In this document: positions 1-13,238 of the stretch, one piece after another | How positions within the stretch are numbered: position 1 is the stretch's first letter | Layout of the letters: the number at the start of each line of letters is the position of its first letter | Assembly: GCF_009908165.1 (NCBI RefSeq) | Contig: NZ_JAAAUC010000006.1 | Coordinates: 62,001-126,000 of the forward strand | DNA length: 64,000 nucleotides | Direction: 5' to 3' | Source of the DNA: Frigidibacter albus | GTDB taxonomy: Bacteria; Pseudomonadota; Alphaproteobacteria; Rhodobacterales; Rhodobacteraceae | The notes under the pieces: generated by a model | Database searches by the model: none | Seen by the model: only the letters and a program-made list of their open reading frames with translations | Told to the model about the DNA's origin: nothing | Program-made: the position numbers and the translations under genes

Positions 1-1257
1 GTGCATGGGCTTGGCGCGGTGCGCGGCATCGGCCTGTCGGGGCAGATGCATGGCGCCACGCTGCTGGACGCCGCAGATCAGGTGCTGCGGCCCTGCATCC
101 TGTGGAACGACACGCGGGCGCATATCGAAGCGGCGGCGCTGGATGCCGATCCCCGCTTTCGCGCCGTCACCGGCAACATCGTCTTCCCGGGTTTCACCGC
201 GCCAAAGCTGGTCTGGGTGGCGCGGCATGAACCCGAGGTGTTCGCCCGAGTCGCCAAGGTACTGCTCCCGAAGGATTATCTGCGCCTGTGGCTGACCGGC
301 GAGCATGTGGGCGAGATGTCCGATGCCGCCGGAACCAGTTGGCTGGATACCGGCGGGCGGGGCTGGTCGGACGATCTGCTGGACGCGACCGGCATGACCC
401 TGTCGCAGATGCCGCGGCTGGTGGAGGGATCCGAGGTTTCGGGCGTTCTTCGCGCGGACATCGCGGCGCGCTTCGGGATGCCGGCGGGCGTGGTCGTGGC
501 CGGGGGCGGCGGCGACAATGCGGCGTCTGGCATCGGCGTTGGCGTGGTGAAGGCAGGGCAGGCCTTCGTCTCGCTGGGAACTTCGGGCGTGCTGTTTGCC
601 GCGAATGACGGCTACCAGCCCGATCCGGCGACGGCGGTGCATACCTTCTGCCACGCACTGCCCGGCACCTGGCACCAGATGGGGGTGATCCTGGCCGCGA
701 CCGATGCGCTGAACTGGTTCGCGCGGCTGGCCGGCACCGCTGCCGCCGGGCTGACCGCCGATCTGGGCGCGCTGCAGGGGCCCGGCTGCACGCGGTTCCT
801 GCCGTATCTCGGCGGTGAGCGCACGCCGCTGAACGATGCCGCCGTCCGCGGGGCCTTCATCGGGCTCGACCATGCGACGGACCAGCAGGCCGCGACCCGT
901 GCCGTGCTGGAGGGCGTGACCTTCGCCATCGCCGATTGCCGCGATGCACTGGCCGCGACCGGTACACGGATTGACAGCCTGCTGGCGGTGGGCGGCGGCT
1001 CGCGCTCCGACTACTGGCTGGCGGCGATTGCGACGGCGCTGGAGACGCCGGTTTCCGTGCCCGTCGCGGGCGATTTCGGCGGGGCGTTTGGTGCCGCGCG
1101 TCTGGGGATGATGGCCGCCACTGGCGCAGGGGCCGAACTGGCGACCCCGCCCCAGATTGCGCGGGTGATCGAGCCGGTTGCGGCGCTGGTCCCGGCCTTT
1201 GCCGAGGGTCATGCCCGCTACCGCGCCGCGCGGGACGCGATCCGGGCGCTGGTCTAG
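1..1257 (+). CDS. xylB: Xylulokinase, C-terminal part (start outside window)
   Basis: FGGY-family kinase that phosphorylates D-xylulose to xylulose 5-phosphate in the cytoplasm. The frame is open from base 1, so the start lies upstream. About 60 residues are missing, judged from the GQMHG motif at residues 14-18, which sits near residue 77 in E. coli XylB. The catalytic Asp lies in [10 protein letters not shown] (168-177), and a second glycine-rich nucleotide-binding stretch, [10 protein letters not shown], lies near residue 328. The 3' end overlaps dnaQ convergently by 4 bp. Another FGGY pentulose kinase is possible, but the MHG motif favours xylulokinase. Confidence 0.88.
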   Translation: MHGLGAVRGIGLSGQMHGATLLDAADQVLRPCILWNDTRAHIEAAALDADPRFRAVTGNIVFPGFTAPKLVWVARHEPEVFARVAKVLLPKDYLRLWLTGEHVGEMSDAAGTSWLDTGGRGWSDDLLDATGMTLSQMPRLVEGSEVSGVLRADIAARFGMPAGVVVAGGGGDNAASGIGVGVVKAGQAFVSLGTSGVLFAANDGYQPDPATAVHTFCHALPGTWHQMGVILAATDALNWFARLAGTAAAGLTADLGALQGPGCTRFLPYLGGERTPLNDAAVRGAFIGLDHATDQQAATRAVLEGVTFAIADCRDALAATGTRIDSLLAVGGGSRSDYWLAAIATALETPVSVPVAGDFGGAFGAARLGMMAATGAGAELATPPQIARVIEPVAALVPAFAEGHARYRAARDAIRALV

Positions 1258-1949
1258 GCGTAGCGGCGCCAGATTGCGGCGTCACCCAGGCCCGTGACGA
1301 AGGCCGCGTGGGCCTCTGCCTCCGCCTCTGTCAGGCGCGGGGGCAGGGGCGTGGGGCGGGCGCGAGGGCGCCAGGCCTCCACCGGCTGCGCGCCGGCCTT
1401 GGGGGCAGGGGCGCTGGACAGCACAAGGTCGGGCTGGCGGCCGCCCAGAAGCTCCAGATACACCTCGGCCAGGATCTCGCTGTCCAGCAGCGCGCCATGC
1501 TTCTCGCGCGAGGTGTTGTCGACGCCAAACCGCCGGCACAGCGCATCGAGCGAGGCGGGCGAGCCCGGAAACTTGCGCCGCGCAATCATCAGCGTGTCCA
1601 GCGCCCGGTCCACCGCGATCAGGGGCAACCTGGCCCAGGACAGTTCGGCGTTCAGGAATTTCATGTCGAAGGCGGCGTTGTGGATCACCAGCTTGGCATC
1701 CATGCCGATGAAGTCCCAGAAGGCCGGGCCGATCTCGGCAAAGCGGGGCTTGTCGCGCAGGAAGTCGTCGCCCAGACCATGCACCGCGAAAGCCTCGGCC
1801 GGCATCGCGCGCTCGGGGTTGATGTATTGGTGATAGACGCGCCCGGTGGGCATGTGATTCAGCAGTTCCACCGCACCGATCTCGACGATGCGGTGGCCCT
1901 CGGTGGGCTCAAACCCGGTGGTTTCGGTGTCGAGGACGATTTCACGCAT
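1254..1949 (-). CDS. dnaQ: DNA polymerase III epsilon subunit (proofreading exonuclease)
   Basis: 3'-5' exonuclease of the replicative polymerase core; removes misincorporated bases. All DEDDh motifs are visible: Asp7 and Glu9 (DTETTG), Asp95 ([11 protein letters not shown]), His151 and Asp156 (HGALLDSE). At 231 residues it matches the usual length. A proline/arginine-rich segment follows the exonuclease domain (about 180-205), where the clamp- and alpha-binding tail normally lies. Its start overlaps the coaE stop by 8 bp, giving a tightly packed minus-strand run maf-aroE-coaE-dnaQ leading away from the origin, a conserved alphaproteobacterial order. Confidence 0.96.
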   Translation of the reverse strand: MREIVLDTETTGFEPTEGHRIVEIGAVELLNHMPTGRVYHQYINPERAMPAEAFAVHGLGDDFLRDKPRFAEIGPAFWDFIGMDAKLVIHNAAFDMKFLNAELSWARLPLIAVDRALDTLMIARRKFPGSPASLDALCRRFGVDNTSREKHGALLDSEILAEVYLELLGGRQPDLVLSSAPAPKAGAQPVEAWRPRARPTPLPPRLTEAEAEAHAAFVTGLGDAAIWRRYA

Positions 1950-2547
1950 GACGGGCCCTGATGGTTCGGGTCAGGTCTCGCACGGCGGCGCGGGTGGCTT
2001 CAAGCCCGATGGTCTCGATGACCCAGGTGGCACGGGCGCGCTTGTCGGCATCGGGCATCTGCCGCGACAGGATCAGCTCGAACTGCGCCTCGGTCATGCC
2101 GGGGCGAGCCAGCACGCGGGCGCGCTGCACCTCGGGCGGGGCAGAGACGACCAGCGTGGCATCCATCTGCGCATCGGCTCCGGTTTCGAACAGCAGGGGA
2201 ATATCGAGCAGGACCAGAGGTTTATCGGAGGCTGCGGCCAGAAACGCCTCGCGGTCGGCGGCGACCAGCGGATGCACGGCGCGTTCGATCTGGCCAAGCG
2301 CGGTGGCATCCTGCGCGATCCAGTCCTTCAGCGCGGCCCGGTCCACGGCGCCATCCTTGACTGCCTCCGGATGCAGTGCAGCGATGGCGGGCACCGCGGC
2401 ACCGCCCGGCGCATAAAGCCGGTGGACGGCCGCATCCGCATCCCAGACCGGCACCCCAGCCTCGGCAAACATCGCCGCCGTCGTCGATTTGCCCATGCCG
2501 ATGGAGCCGGTGAGGCCGAGCCGGAACGGACGTTCAGGCGGGGTCAT
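1942..2547 (-). CDS. coaE: Dephospho-CoA kinase
   Basis: Catalyses the last step of coenzyme A synthesis, phosphorylating the 3'-OH of dephospho-CoA with ATP. The P-loop GSIGMGKS is at residues 14-21, followed by the [10 protein letters not shown] substrate-site motif (37-46) and the DIPLLFETG segment characteristic of CoaE. 201 residues is normal. The start overlaps the aroE stop by 4 bp (ATGA type), and the 3' end overlaps dnaQ, so translation is probably coupled through the operon. Confidence 0.97.
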   Translation of the reverse strand: MTPPERPFRLGLTGSIGMGKSTTAAMFAEAGVPVWDADAAVHRLYAPGGAAVPAIAALHPEAVKDGAVDRAALKDWIAQDATALGQIERAVHPLVAADREAFLAAASDKPLVLLDIPLLFETGADAQMDATLVVSAPPEVQRARVLARPGMTEAQFELILSRQMPDADKRARATWVIETIGLEATRAAVRDLTRTIRARHA

Positions 2548-3380
2548 CCCAGCACCGCATCCCGCGTGGCCTGATCCACCTCGGGCCGCTTGCCGAACCA
2601 GCGCTCGAACCCCGGCGCGGCCTGATGCAGCAGCATCCCCAGCCCATCGACGGTGGTGCAGCCCATTGCGGCGGCAGTGTCCAGAAACTTGGTGCGCAGC
2701 GGCGTATAGACCAGATCAGTCACCACCGCCGAAGCCATCAGCCCGTCCAGCGGCACCAGAAACTCCGGCTTGCCGACCATGCCGAGCGAGGAGGTGTTTA
2801 CCACCGTCACCGCATCATCAAGCATATTGCCGGCCTGCACCCAATCGCAGACCACGACCTTGGCACCAAATTCGGCCCGCAGCCCCTCGGCCCGCGGCCG
2901 GGTGCGGTTGGTCACGCGGATTTCCGGCACCCCAACCTCCAGCAGCGAAGCGACGATGGCCCGCGCGGCGCCGCCCGCGCCGAAGACCGCAGCCGGGCCC
3001 GAGGCGGGCTTCCAATCCGGCGCGTTCTGGCGAAGATTGGCGATGAAGCCGTAACCATCGGTATTATCGGCATGGATCTTGCCGTCCTTGCGGAAGATCA
3101 GCGTGTTGGCAGCGCCGATCAGCGAGGCGCGGTCGGTGACCACATCGGCCAGCTGCAGCACGGTTTCCTTGTGCGGAATGGTGACGTTGCACCCGACGAA
3201 GCCCGCCTTGGGCAACGCCCTCAGCACCTCGGCCAGGTCGGCCTGCGCCACGTCCATCGGCACATAATGCCCCGCCAGCCCATATTTGCGCAGCCAGTAG
3301 GCATGCAGCCGCGGCGAGCGGGAATGGGCGATGGGCGAGCCGATGACGCCGGCCAGCGGGATGCGGGGATGGTCGGTCAT
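2544..3380 (-). CDS. aroE: Shikimate dehydrogenase
   Basis: NADP-dependent reduction of 3-dehydroshikimate to shikimate in aromatic amino-acid synthesis. The substrate-site motif SPIAHSRSP is at 15-23, the catalytic Lys71 lies in NVTIPHKE, the partner Asp108 in DNTDGYG, and the Rossmann glycine loop GAGGAAR is at 134-140. 278 residues is the normal AroE length. It overlaps maf by 4 bp and coaE by 4 bp, so the three genes are probably cotranscribed from the origin side. Confidence 0.97.
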   Translation of the reverse strand: MTDHPRIPLAGVIGSPIAHSRSPRLHAYWLRKYGLAGHYVPMDVAQADLAEVLRALPKAGFVGCNVTIPHKETVLQLADVVTDRASLIGAANTLIFRKDGKIHADNTDGYGFIANLRQNAPDWKPASGPAAVFGAGGAARAIVASLLEVGVPEIRVTNRTRPRAEGLRAEFGAKVVVCDWVQAGNMLDDAVTVVNTSSLGMVGKPEFLVPLDGLMASAVVTDLVYTPLRTKFLDTAAAMGCTTVDGLGMLLHQAAPGFERWFGKRPEVDQATRDAVLG

Positions 3381-3976
3381 GCCCGGATCTCTCCACGCAG
3401 GCGCAGCCAGGTGAGAAGGGGGATCAGCGGCAGGCCGAGGATGGTGAAATGGTCGCCTTCAACGCGGGACATCAAGCAGACCCCTTCCTTCTCGATCTGA
3501 TAGCAGCCGACAGAGTGGCGGATGCTGTCCCAGTTGCGGGTGACGTAGGCGTCGATGTAGGCGTCTGACAGATCATGCATCGTCAGCCGCGCTTCACCGA
3601 CATGGCGCCACTCGGGTTTCGATGCCCGATATATCACGGCAGCTGACAGCAGGCGGTGGGTTTTTCCCGAAAGCGCCCGCAACTGTGCCCGCGCTGCATC
3701 AGGGGTTTCGGGCTTGGCGAAGACCTGGCCCTTCAGCTCCAGCACCTGATCGGCACCAAGCACCAAAGCCTCCGGATGCTTGTCCGACAGTTTGCGCGCC
3801 TTCATCTCCGCCAGCGCATCGGCGAGGTCGCGGGGCGTGGCGCCTTCCGCCTCCAGCGCGGCGCGGATCGCCTCCTCATCGATGCGGGCGGGCAGCACCT
3901 GCGGGTCAAGGCCGGCGGCGCGCAGCATCGCCGCGCGGGTCTCGGAGGCGGAGGCAAGCAGCAGGGGCGTGGGCAT
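3377..3976 (-). CDS. maf: Maf-family nucleotide pyrophosphatase
   Basis: Maf/YceF-type nucleoside triphosphate pyrophosphatase; family members hydrolyse modified or non-canonical NTPs. The N-terminal [10 protein letters not shown] motif (9-18) and the LGADQVL segment with Asp76 are the family's catalytic landmarks. 199 residues. It is the first gene of the minus-strand run and starts at the edge of the putative origin, so its promoter must lie within that region. The sequence does not separate m7GTP (YceF) from dTTP/UTP (Maf) specificity. Confidence 0.93.
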   Translation of the reverse strand: MPTPLLLASASETRAAMLRAAGLDPQVLPARIDEEAIRAALEAEGATPRDLADALAEMKARKLSDKHPEALVLGADQVLELKGQVFAKPETPDAARAQLRALSGKTHRLLSAAVIYRASKPEWRHVGEARLTMHDLSDAYIDAYVTRNWDSIRHSVGCYQIEKEGVCLMSRVEGDHFTILGLPLIPLLTWLRLRGEIRA

Positions 3977-4399
3977 GGGGACGATCCTGTGGACAAACGG
4001 GCGCGGGCGCGGGGGAGCCTATGGGGGCAAGTGGTGTTCTGCGATGGCTGGCGGAATTCCGGGGGGAGTGTCAAGCATCCGGGGGCGGCTTATCCACGCA
4101 GGCGCAAGGTTGTCCACGGGCTGTGGATGGCGGTCTCGCGCAGCTGCTGGCGGAAACTTATGCACAAAGGTGTATGTTAACGACACCACGCAAGATAATG
4201 ATTACGCACGTAAATTCTCAGGATGCAGTTGTGCCGGAAAACTGCACACAGAGTTTTCCACAGGCGCCCTCGGATGTGGAGAAATGGGGGCGAGCGAGGC
4301 ATATCCCGTTACCCACAGGCCTTACTACATCATCATCTCTTCAATCTTTCTCTTATTTAAAAGAGAAGTAGGAAGACCCTTCGAACCCAGAGGTGCCCC
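3977..4399. other. Putative chromosomal replication origin (oriC)
   Basis: A 423 bp gene-free stretch between maf and hemJ. DnaA-box-like 9-mers (consensus TTATCCACA) on the plus strand: 4090-4098 TTATCCACG, 4110-4118 TTGTCCACG, 4158-4166 TTATGCACA, 4254-4262 TTTTCCACA, 4309-4317 TTACCCACA. On the minus strand: 3988-3996 (TTGTCCACA), 4122-4130 (CCATCCACA), 4275-4283 (TTCTCCACA). A weaker TTACGCACG lies at 4202. An AT-rich tract at 4331-4371, ending in TTATTTAAAAGAGAAG, is a plausible unwinding element. Nearby parAB and two parS sites support the reading. GC skew was not computed. Confidence 0.85.
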
Positions 4400-4852
4400 A
4401 TGACAGACCTGCTCGCCACGTTTTACCCCTGGGTGAAGGCCCTGCACATCATGGCCGTGCTGACCTGGATGGCCGGGATCTTCTATCTGCCGCGCCTGTT
4501 CGTCTATCACGTCGAACGCGGGCAGAACGGGGCAGAGGAACCGACAGCGAGCCTGACGGTGATGGAATGGAAGCTGCTGCGCTACATCATGAACCCCTCG
4601 CTGATCGCGGTGTGGCTGTTCGGGCTGATGCTGGTGGCCACACCCGGGATCGTGGACTGGTCGAGCATCTGGCCCTGGACCAAGGCGGTGGGCGTGCTGG
4701 CGATGACCTGGTTCCACATGTGGCTGGCGGTGCGCCGCAAGGAACTGGCGGCCGGCACCAACACGCGCACCGGGCGCACCTACCGGATGATGAACGAGGT
4801 TCCGACGATCCTGATGGTGGTCATCGTGCTCTCTGTCGTGCTGAAGTTCTGA
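4400..4852 (+). CDS. hemJ: Protoporphyrinogen IX oxidase HemJ
   Basis: Membrane protein of the HemJ (UPF0093) family that oxidises protoporphyrinogen IX to protoporphyrin IX, the penultimate step of haem synthesis. 150 residues, mostly hydrophobic, with about four membrane segments. The family's conserved His is in KALHIMAVLTWMAG (about residue 16) and a conserved Lys is in WTKAVGVLAMTW (about residue 94). It is the first gene to the right of the origin. The other visible haem gene, hemH, lies 36 kb away. Confidence 0.94.
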   Translation: MTDLLATFYPWVKALHIMAVLTWMAGIFYLPRLFVYHVERGQNGAEEPTASLTVMEWKLLRYIMNPSLIAVWLFGLMLVATPGIVDWSSIWPWTKAVGVLAMTWFHMWLAVRRKELAAGTNTRTGRTYRMMNEVPTILMVVIVLSVVLKF

Positions 4853-4857
4853 TTTCG

Positions 4858-4886
4858 TTGACTCGAGGCCCCTTCGCGCTTATGTG
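4858..4886 (+). promoter_or_regulatory. Candidate sigma-70 promoter for rho
   Basis: TTGACT at 4858-4863 and TATGTG at 4881-4886 with a 17 bp spacer, starting 5 bp after the hemJ stop. It would give rho an untranslated leader of roughly 85 nt, which fits the known autoregulation of rho through its leader. Seen by eye only. Confidence 0.55.
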
Positions 4887-4978
4887 ACCGGATCAGCGGG
4901 GCCGTTCGGCCCGACGCATCTCCCATTCCTCTGCCGCAATGCCCGCTTGCCGGGCGCGCCATCATTTGTCCGAGTGCC

Positions 4979-6259
<1,281 letters not shown>

Positions 6260-6280
6260 GCCGCCGCGCTGGAGCTGCCG

Positions 6281-7555
6281 ATGGATACGATCTTCGCCCT
6301 GGCCTCTGCGCGTGGCCGGGCCGGGGTTGCGGTCATCCGCATCTCTGGCCCGCTGGCCTGGGATGTGGCGCGGGATCTGGCGGGCGGCGTGCCGGAACCT
6401 CGGGTGGCCAGCCTGCGGGTGCTGCGGGATGGAGCCGAGGTGCTGGATCATGCGCTGGTGCTGTGTTTTGCTGCCGGTGCCAGCTTCACCGGCGAAGAGG
6501 TTGCCGAGCTGCATCTGCATGGATCGACGGCCACCGTTGCGGCGGTTCTGCGGGTTCTGGGAGACCGGCCGGGCCTGCGGATGGCGGAAGCCGGCGAATT
6601 TACCCGCCGGGCGCTGGAAAATGGCTGTCTCGACCTCGCGCAGGTCGAAGGCCTGTCGGATATGATCGAAGCGGAAACCGAGGCGCAGCGCAAACAGGCG
6701 ATGCGGGTGCTGTCGGGCGCTGTCGGGGCGCGGGCCGAGGGCTGGCGCCGGCAACTGATCCGCGCGGCTGCGTTGATCGAGGCGACCATCGACTTTGCCG
6801 ATGAAGATGTGCCGGTGGACGTGACGCCCGAGGTGACGGCGCTGCTGGAGGCCGTTGTGGCTGATCTACGCGCCGAGGCCGAGGGTGCAAAGGTTTCCGA
6901 ACGCATCCGCGACGGGTTCGAGGTGGCTATAGTCGGGCTGCCGAATGCCGGGAAATCCACACTTCTCAATGCGTTGGCGGGGCGCGAGGCGGCGATCACC
7001 TCGGAACATGCGGGCACCACTCGGGATGTGATCGAGGTTCGGATGGATCTGGCCGGCTTGCCGGTGACGATCCTGGACACCGCCGGCCTGCGTGAGACCG
7101 AGGATGCTGTGGAGGCAATTGGCGTTGAGCGTGCGCTGACGCGCGCTCGCGCCGCTGATCTGCGGGTGTTTCTGATTGCGGAGGATGGGCTGCCTGAAGG
7201 GCTGGAGCCGCTACCGGAAGATATCGTTCTGCGCGGAAAAGCCGATGCGGGCGGGGGTGTATCCGGCAAGACCGGGGCAGGGGTCGCAGAGCTGATTGCG
7301 CGGGTGACCTCGATCCTGGAAGCCCGGGCTGCCGGTGCCGCGGTGGTGACGCGGGAACGCCACCGGCTGGCAATCTTGCGCGCGGTAACGGCTTTGGAAT
7401 CGGCGCGCGTTGAGGTATTGAACGGCGCGGACAGGGCAGAGCTGGCCGCCGAAGATATGCGCCATGCGATCCGCGCCCTTGACTCCCTGGTCGGGCGTGT
7501 CGATGTGGAGCATCTGCTGGGCGAGATCTTTGCCAGTTTCTGCATCGGGAAGTGA
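6281..7555 (+). CDS. mnmE: tRNA modification GTPase MnmE
   Basis: With MnmG, installs the 5-(carboxymethyl)aminomethyl group on U34 of certain tRNAs. Order: N-terminal tetrahydrofolate-binding domain (1-115), helical domain, inserted G domain with G1 GLPNAGKST (219-227) and G3 DTAGLRET (266-273), and the C-terminal catalytic CIGK motif (421-424). 424 residues is slightly short for the family but all motifs are present. mnmG follows 3 bp after the stop. Confidence 0.97.
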   Translation: MDTIFALASARGRAGVAVIRISGPLAWDVARDLAGGVPEPRVASLRVLRDGAEVLDHALVLCFAAGASFTGEEVAELHLHGSTATVAAVLRVLGDRPGLRMAEAGEFTRRALENGCLDLAQVEGLSDMIEAETEAQRKQAMRVLSGAVGARAEGWRRQLIRAAALIEATIDFADEDVPVDVTPEVTALLEAVVADLRAEAEGAKVSERIRDGFEVAIVGLPNAGKSTLLNALAGREAAITSEHAGTTRDVIEVRMDLAGLPVTILDTAGLRETEDAVEAIGVERALTRARAADLRVFLIAEDGLPEGLEPLPEDIVLRGKADAGGGVSGKTGAGVAELIARVTSILEARAAGAAVVTRERHRLAILRAVTALESARVEVLNGADRAELAAEDMRHAIRALDSLVGRVDVEHLLGEIFASFCIGK

Positions 7556-7558
7556 GGA

Positions 7559-9429
<1,871 letters not shown>

Positions 9430-9433
<4 letters not shown>

Positions 9434-10041
9434 CCGACGATCTGGGCCTGAATGTTTCACGTGAAACATCCGAGCGGCTGGCGACCTATGCCGAGCTGTT
9501 GGTGAAGTGGAACCCGGCGATCAACCTTGTCTCCAAATCTTCACTTGCCGACCTGCAAACCCGGCACTTCGCCGATTCGGCGCAGCTCCTCGCGCTCTGC
9601 CCCCCGGACGCGCGCCGTTGGGCCGATCTGGGGTCCGGTGGCGGGTTTCCCGGCTTGGTCATTGCGATCTTGGCGGCCGAATCGATGCCCGACCTGGCGG
9701 TCACGCTGGTTGAATCAGATGGGCGCAAGGCGGCCTTCCTCTCGGCGGTCGTTCGCGAAACCGGACTCCGCACCAGCGTCGTCGCCGACCGCATCGAATC
9801 GCTCCCTCCACTCGCGGCTGACGTGCTCTCCGCTCGCGCGCTGGCCCCGTTGTCTCAGCTTCTGGCGTTTGCTGAGCAACATCTCGCCCCCAACGGTCGC
9901 GCGTTGTTCCCGAAAGGTGCGACGCATCGGTCCGAGGTCGCCGAATCCCTTGCGGACTGGCGCTTCGACCTGCGAGAACACCCCAGCAAGACCGATCCAC
10001 AGGCGGTCATCCTCGAAATCGAAGGTGTGTCTCGTGTCTGA
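9430..10041 (+). CDS. rsmG: 16S rRNA (guanine-527-N7)-methyltransferase RsmG
   Basis: Methylates N7 of G527 in 16S rRNA using S-adenosylmethionine. The SAM-binding loop LGSGGGFPG is at 67-75. 203 residues is normal. The ATG overlaps the mnmG stop by 4 bp, so translation is coupled. A parS site at 9453-9468 encodes residues NVSRET near the N-terminus. The last codons overlap the parA start by 8 bp. Confidence 0.96.
9453..9468. other. parS centromere site 2
   Basis: Second perfect TGTTTCACGTGAAACA palindrome, inside the rsmG coding sequence, 1893 bp from the first site and 0.6 kb upstream of parA. Placing parS inside coding sequence near parAB is usual in bacteria. Confidence 0.95.
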
Positions 10042-10840
10042 TCCGACCCGGCCCGCGGGCCCCCGCATCATTGCCATCGCCAACCAGAAGGGCGGCGTCG
10101 GCAAGACGACGACCGCGATCAACCTTGCCGCCGCGCTGGCCGAACTGGGTCACCGGGTGCTGGTGGTTGATCTCGATCCGCAGGGCAACGCCTCGACCGG
10201 CTTCGGGATCGAGGCGCAGCACCGCGGCCTGACGACCTATGACCTGCTGATCGAAGATGCTGCGCTGGAGGACGTGATCCGCGCCACGGACAGCCCGAAT
10301 GTCTGGATCTGCCCGGCAACGACAGACCTTAGTTCTGCCGATATCCAGTTGGTTTCAAACGAAAAACGCAGCCATCTGCTGTATGATTCGCTGCGCCAGC
10401 CGGCAATCGACGCCTATGGCTTCGGCTTCGTGCTGATCGACTGCCCGCCCTCGCTGAGCCTGCTCACCGTCAATGCAATGGTCGCCGCGCATTCGGTTCT
10501 GGTGCCGCTGCAGGCGGAATTCTTCGCGCTGGAGGGCCTGTCGCAGCTGATGCTGACCATCCGCGAAGTGCGGCAGACCGCCAATCAGAACCTGCGGATC
10601 GAGGGCGTGGTGCTGACCATGCATGACATGCGCAACAACCTGTCGCAGCAGGTTGAGAATGATGCCCGTGAAACGCTGGGGGATCTGGTGTTCAGGACTG
10701 TGGTGCCGCGCAATGTGCGGGTATCCGAAGCGCCGTCCTACGCGGTGCCGGTCCTGACCTATGACACGCTGTCGAAGGGCAGCCAGGCCTACCGGGCGCT
10801 TGCAAGCGAATTGCTGGCGCGGACGATGGCAGAAGCCTGA
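10034..10840 (+). CDS. parA: Chromosome-partitioning ATPase ParA
   Basis: Deviant Walker A ATPase that drives separation of origin-proximal ParB-parS complexes over the nucleoid. KGGVGKTT is at residues 19-26, with downstream DLDPQGNAS and DCPPSLSLLT motifs. The GTG at 10034 gives the usual ParA N-terminus (268 residues) and overlaps the rsmG stop by 8 bp. The same frame stays open about 500 bp further upstream, but that part only shadows rsmG. Confidence 0.96.
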   Translation: MSDPTRPAGPRIIAIANQKGGVGKTTTAINLAAALAELGHRVLVVDLDPQGNASTGFGIEAQHRGLTTYDLLIEDAALEDVIRATDSPNVWICPATTDLSSADIQLVSNEKRSHLLYDSLRQPAIDAYGFGFVLIDCPPSLSLLTVNAMVAAHSVLVPLQAEFFALEGLSQLMLTIREVRQTANQNLRIEGVVLTMHDMRNNLSQQVENDARETLGDLVFRTVVPRNVRVSEAPSYAVPVLTYDTLSKGSQAYRALASELLARTMAEA

Positions 10841-10851
10841 GGGAGAGCAAA

Positions 10852-11757
10852 ATGGCTGAGAAAAAGATCGAACGCCGGGGCCTTGGCCGCGGACTTTCGG
10901 CGCTGATGGCCGATGTGAACATCACCACCGCGGAAAGCCCGCGCGAGGCCCCGCGCCGCGCCGATCAGCGGGTACCGGTGGAAAAGCTGGTGCCGAACCC
11001 TTTGCAGCCGCGCCGCGACTTTCCGAAAGAGGCGTTGGAGGAATTGGCCGCGTCGATCCGCGAAAAGGGCGTCATCCAGCCGCTGATCGTGCGCGAGCGC
11101 CCGGGTGGCACCTATGAGATCGTCGCGGGCGAGCGCCGTTGGCGCGCGGCGCAGCTGGCGCAGGTGCATGACCTGCCGGTGGTGGTGCGGGATCTGGACG
11201 ATACCGAGGTGCTGGAAGTTGCCATCATCGAGAATATCCAGCGCGCCGACCTGAACCCGATCGAGGAGGCGATGGCCTATCGCCAGTTGATGGACCGCTT
11301 TGGCCATACCCAGGAAAAGATCGCCGAGGGCCTGTCGAAAAGCCGCAGCCACATCGCCAACCTGCTGCGCCTCTTGAACCTGCCAGAGCCGGTGCTGGAC
11401 CATGTCCGCGAGGGTCGCCTGACCGCGGGCCACGCCCGCGCACTGATCACCACCGACAATCCGACCGAACTTGCGGCGCAGGTCATCGCGCGTGGGCTGT
11501 CGGTGCGCGAGACGGAGAGCCTTGCGAAAGGGCCGGCTGCGCCGTCCCAATCCGCTCCCCGCAAGTCTCACGCGCCCGAAAAGGACGCCGATACGCGCGT
11601 GCTGGAACTCGACCTGAGCGCTACAATTGGTATGAAGGTGCAGATCGACCACAAGGGAGAGCAGGGCGGCAGCCTCAGCATCGCCTATCGCACGCTCGAT
11701 GATCTGGATGAGCTGTGCCGCGCGCTGTCGTCTATGCGCTCGGCCGAGACCAGATGA
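10852..11757 (+). CDS. parB: Chromosome-partitioning protein ParB
   Basis: CTP-dependent DNA clamp that binds parS and forms the partition complex. The CTP-binding boxes are GERRWRA (93-99) and ENIQRADLNPIEEA (127-140), followed by a helix-turn-helix (about 150-175, TQEKIAEGLSKSRSHIAN) and a C-terminal dimerisation domain (about 245-301). The basic N-terminus (RRGLGRGLSALM) matches the ParA-stimulating segment of ParB proteins. It starts 11 bp after parA. The 3' end overlaps the convergent DUF454 gene by 26 bp. Confidence 0.97.
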   Translation: MAEKKIERRGLGRGLSALMADVNITTAESPREAPRRADQRVPVEKLVPNPLQPRRDFPKEALEELAASIREKGVIQPLIVRERPGGTYEIVAGERRWRAAQLAQVHDLPVVVRDLDDTEVLEVAIIENIQRADLNPIEEAMAYRQLMDRFGHTQEKIAEGLSKSRSHIANLLRLLNLPEPVLDHVREGRLTAGHARALITTDNPTELAAQVIARGLSVRETESLAKGPAAPSQSAPRKSHAPEKDADTRVLELDLSATIGMKVQIDHKGEQGGSLSIAYRTLDDLDELCRALSSMRSAETR

Positions 11758-12085
11758 ACGCGGCGGTGCAGGCCAGGGCCAGCGCCTGCATCGCCAGCGC
11801 ATAGGGCGGCAGCCGCAGCCAGATCCCCAACCCGATGCTGACGACGAATGACGCGGTGGCCCACCGCTTGCCGGTCAGGCTGATCGCCCCGCGCTCACGC
11901 CAGTTGAGGATTGACGGGCCGAACACCGGGTGCGTCACCAGCCAGTCATGCACCCGCTCCGAGGATCGCGCGAAGGCGAAGGCCGCCAGCAGCACGAAGG
12001 GCACCGTCGGGATCAGCGGCAGCACCGCCCCGATCAGCCCGCACAGAAGTGCAATCCAGCCAACACTCGCCCAAAGGATGCGCAT
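11732..12085 (-). CDS. DUF454 (YbaN-like) inner membrane protein
   Basis: 117-residue membrane protein of the DUF454/YbaN family, whose function is unknown. Three or four hydrophobic segments are visible (about 6-38, 75-92, 92-112), with the family's soluble loop ARSSERVHDWLVTHPVFGPSI split by WRERGAI between them. The start abuts the hemW stop (1 bp overlap), suggesting cotranscription with hemW, ridA, rdgB and rph. Confidence 0.82.
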   Translation of the reverse strand: MRILWASVGWIALLCGLIGAVLPLIPTVPFVLLAAFAFARSSERVHDWLVTHPVFGPSILNWRERGAISLTGKRWATASFVVSIGLGIWLRLPPYALAMQALALACTAAFIWSRPSA

Positions 12086-13236
12086 CAGGCCATCAACTCC
12101 CGGGTCACGCCGTTCAGCACCGCCCGCCCGTCGCGGGTGGCGCGCAGGCGGTCGCCATCCTGAATAATCAGCCCCAATTCCTGCAACCCTGTAACCGCCT
12201 TCGTGTCCAACTCGCTGCCCGCCAATGCGGACAGCCGCGAAAGGCTGATGCCCTCGGCGACCCGCAGGCCCATCAACAGATATTCCGCTGACTGATCTTT
12301 CAAGGCCAGCGGTTCACGAACCGTTTCGCCATTGCCCGCCTCGGCCATTTTCAGCCAGCGCAGCGGGGCCAGTTCCGTCTCGGTCGCATGGCGCACACCG
12401 CCCAGGGTCAGCCGCCCATGCGCGCCGGGGCCGATGCCGGCATAATCGCCATAGCGCCAGTAGATCAGGTTGTGCCGGCTCTCCGCCCCGTCCCGGGCGT
12501 GGTTGGACACCTCATAGGCCGGCATCCCGGCCGCCTCGCAGATATCCTGCGTCAGGTGATACATGTCGGCGGCGCTGTCCTCGCCCGGCAGGCCCCGCAG
12601 CCCGCCGGCCGCGCGGCGTGCCCCAAAGGCGGTGCCGTCCTCGATGGTCAGTTGATAGAGCGACAGATGGTCGATCGCCATCCCAAGCGCCTGTCGCAGT
12701 TCCGCCGCCCAGGCCTCGGGCGTCTGGTCCTGCCGCGCATAGATCAGATCGAAGCTCACCCGCTCGAACGTGCCGCGCGCCACGTCGAAGGCCGCCCGCG
12801 CCTCGGCCACCGAATGCAGCCGCCCCAGCCGCCGCAGATCGGCATCGTTCAGCGCCTGCACGCCCATCGACACGCGGGTCACCCCGGCATCGCGGTAGCC
12901 GCGGAAGCGCCCCGCCTCGACGCTGCCCGGATTTGCCTCCAGCGTGATCTCGGCATCATTGCCCATCGGCCAGGTGGCGCGCACCTTGTCCAGGATCGCC
13001 GCCACCAGCCCCGGCTCCATCAGGCTGGGGGTGCCGCCGCCGAAGAACACGGTGTTCAGCACGCGCCCCTGCGTCTCGGCGCCCACCCGGTCAATCTCGC
13101 GCAGATAGGCCGCCTGCCAGCGCGACTGGTCAATCTCCGCCGCAACATGGCTGTTGAAATCGCAATAGGGGCATTTGGAGGCGCAGAACGGCCAATGCAG
13201 GTAAAGCCCGAAGCCGCCGTTCTGCCAATCTTCCAT
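12085..13236 (-). CDS. hemW: Radical SAM haem chaperone HemW
   Basis: Member of the HemN/HemW family. The radical-SAM cluster is C18-x3-C22-x2-C25 (CASKCPYC), followed by FGGGTPSL. 383 residues and the absence of the N-terminal extension of true HemN make it HemW, a haem-binding protein that transfers haem to respiratory enzymes rather than an oxygen-independent coproporphyrinogen oxidase. It is often misannotated as HemN. It lies 2 bp downstream of ridA on the minus strand. Confidence 0.9.
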   Translation of the reverse strand: MEDWQNGGFGLYLHWPFCASKCPYCDFNSHVAAEIDQSRWQAAYLREIDRVGAETQGRVLNTVFFGGGTPSLMEPGLVAAILDKVRATWPMGNDAEITLEANPGSVEAGRFRGYRDAGVTRVSMGVQALNDADLRRLGRLHSVAEARAAFDVARGTFERVSFDLIYARQDQTPEAWAAELRQALGMAIDHLSLYQLTIEDGTAFGARRAAGGLRGLPGEDSAADMYHLTQDICEAAGMPAYEVSNHARDGAESRHNLIYWRYGDYAGIGPGAHGRLTLGGVRHATETELAPLRWLKMAEAGNGETVREPLALKDQSAEYLLMGLRVAEGISLSRLSALAGSELDTKAVTGLQELGLIIQDGDRLRATRDGRAVLNGVTRELMA

Positions 13237-13238
13237 GC

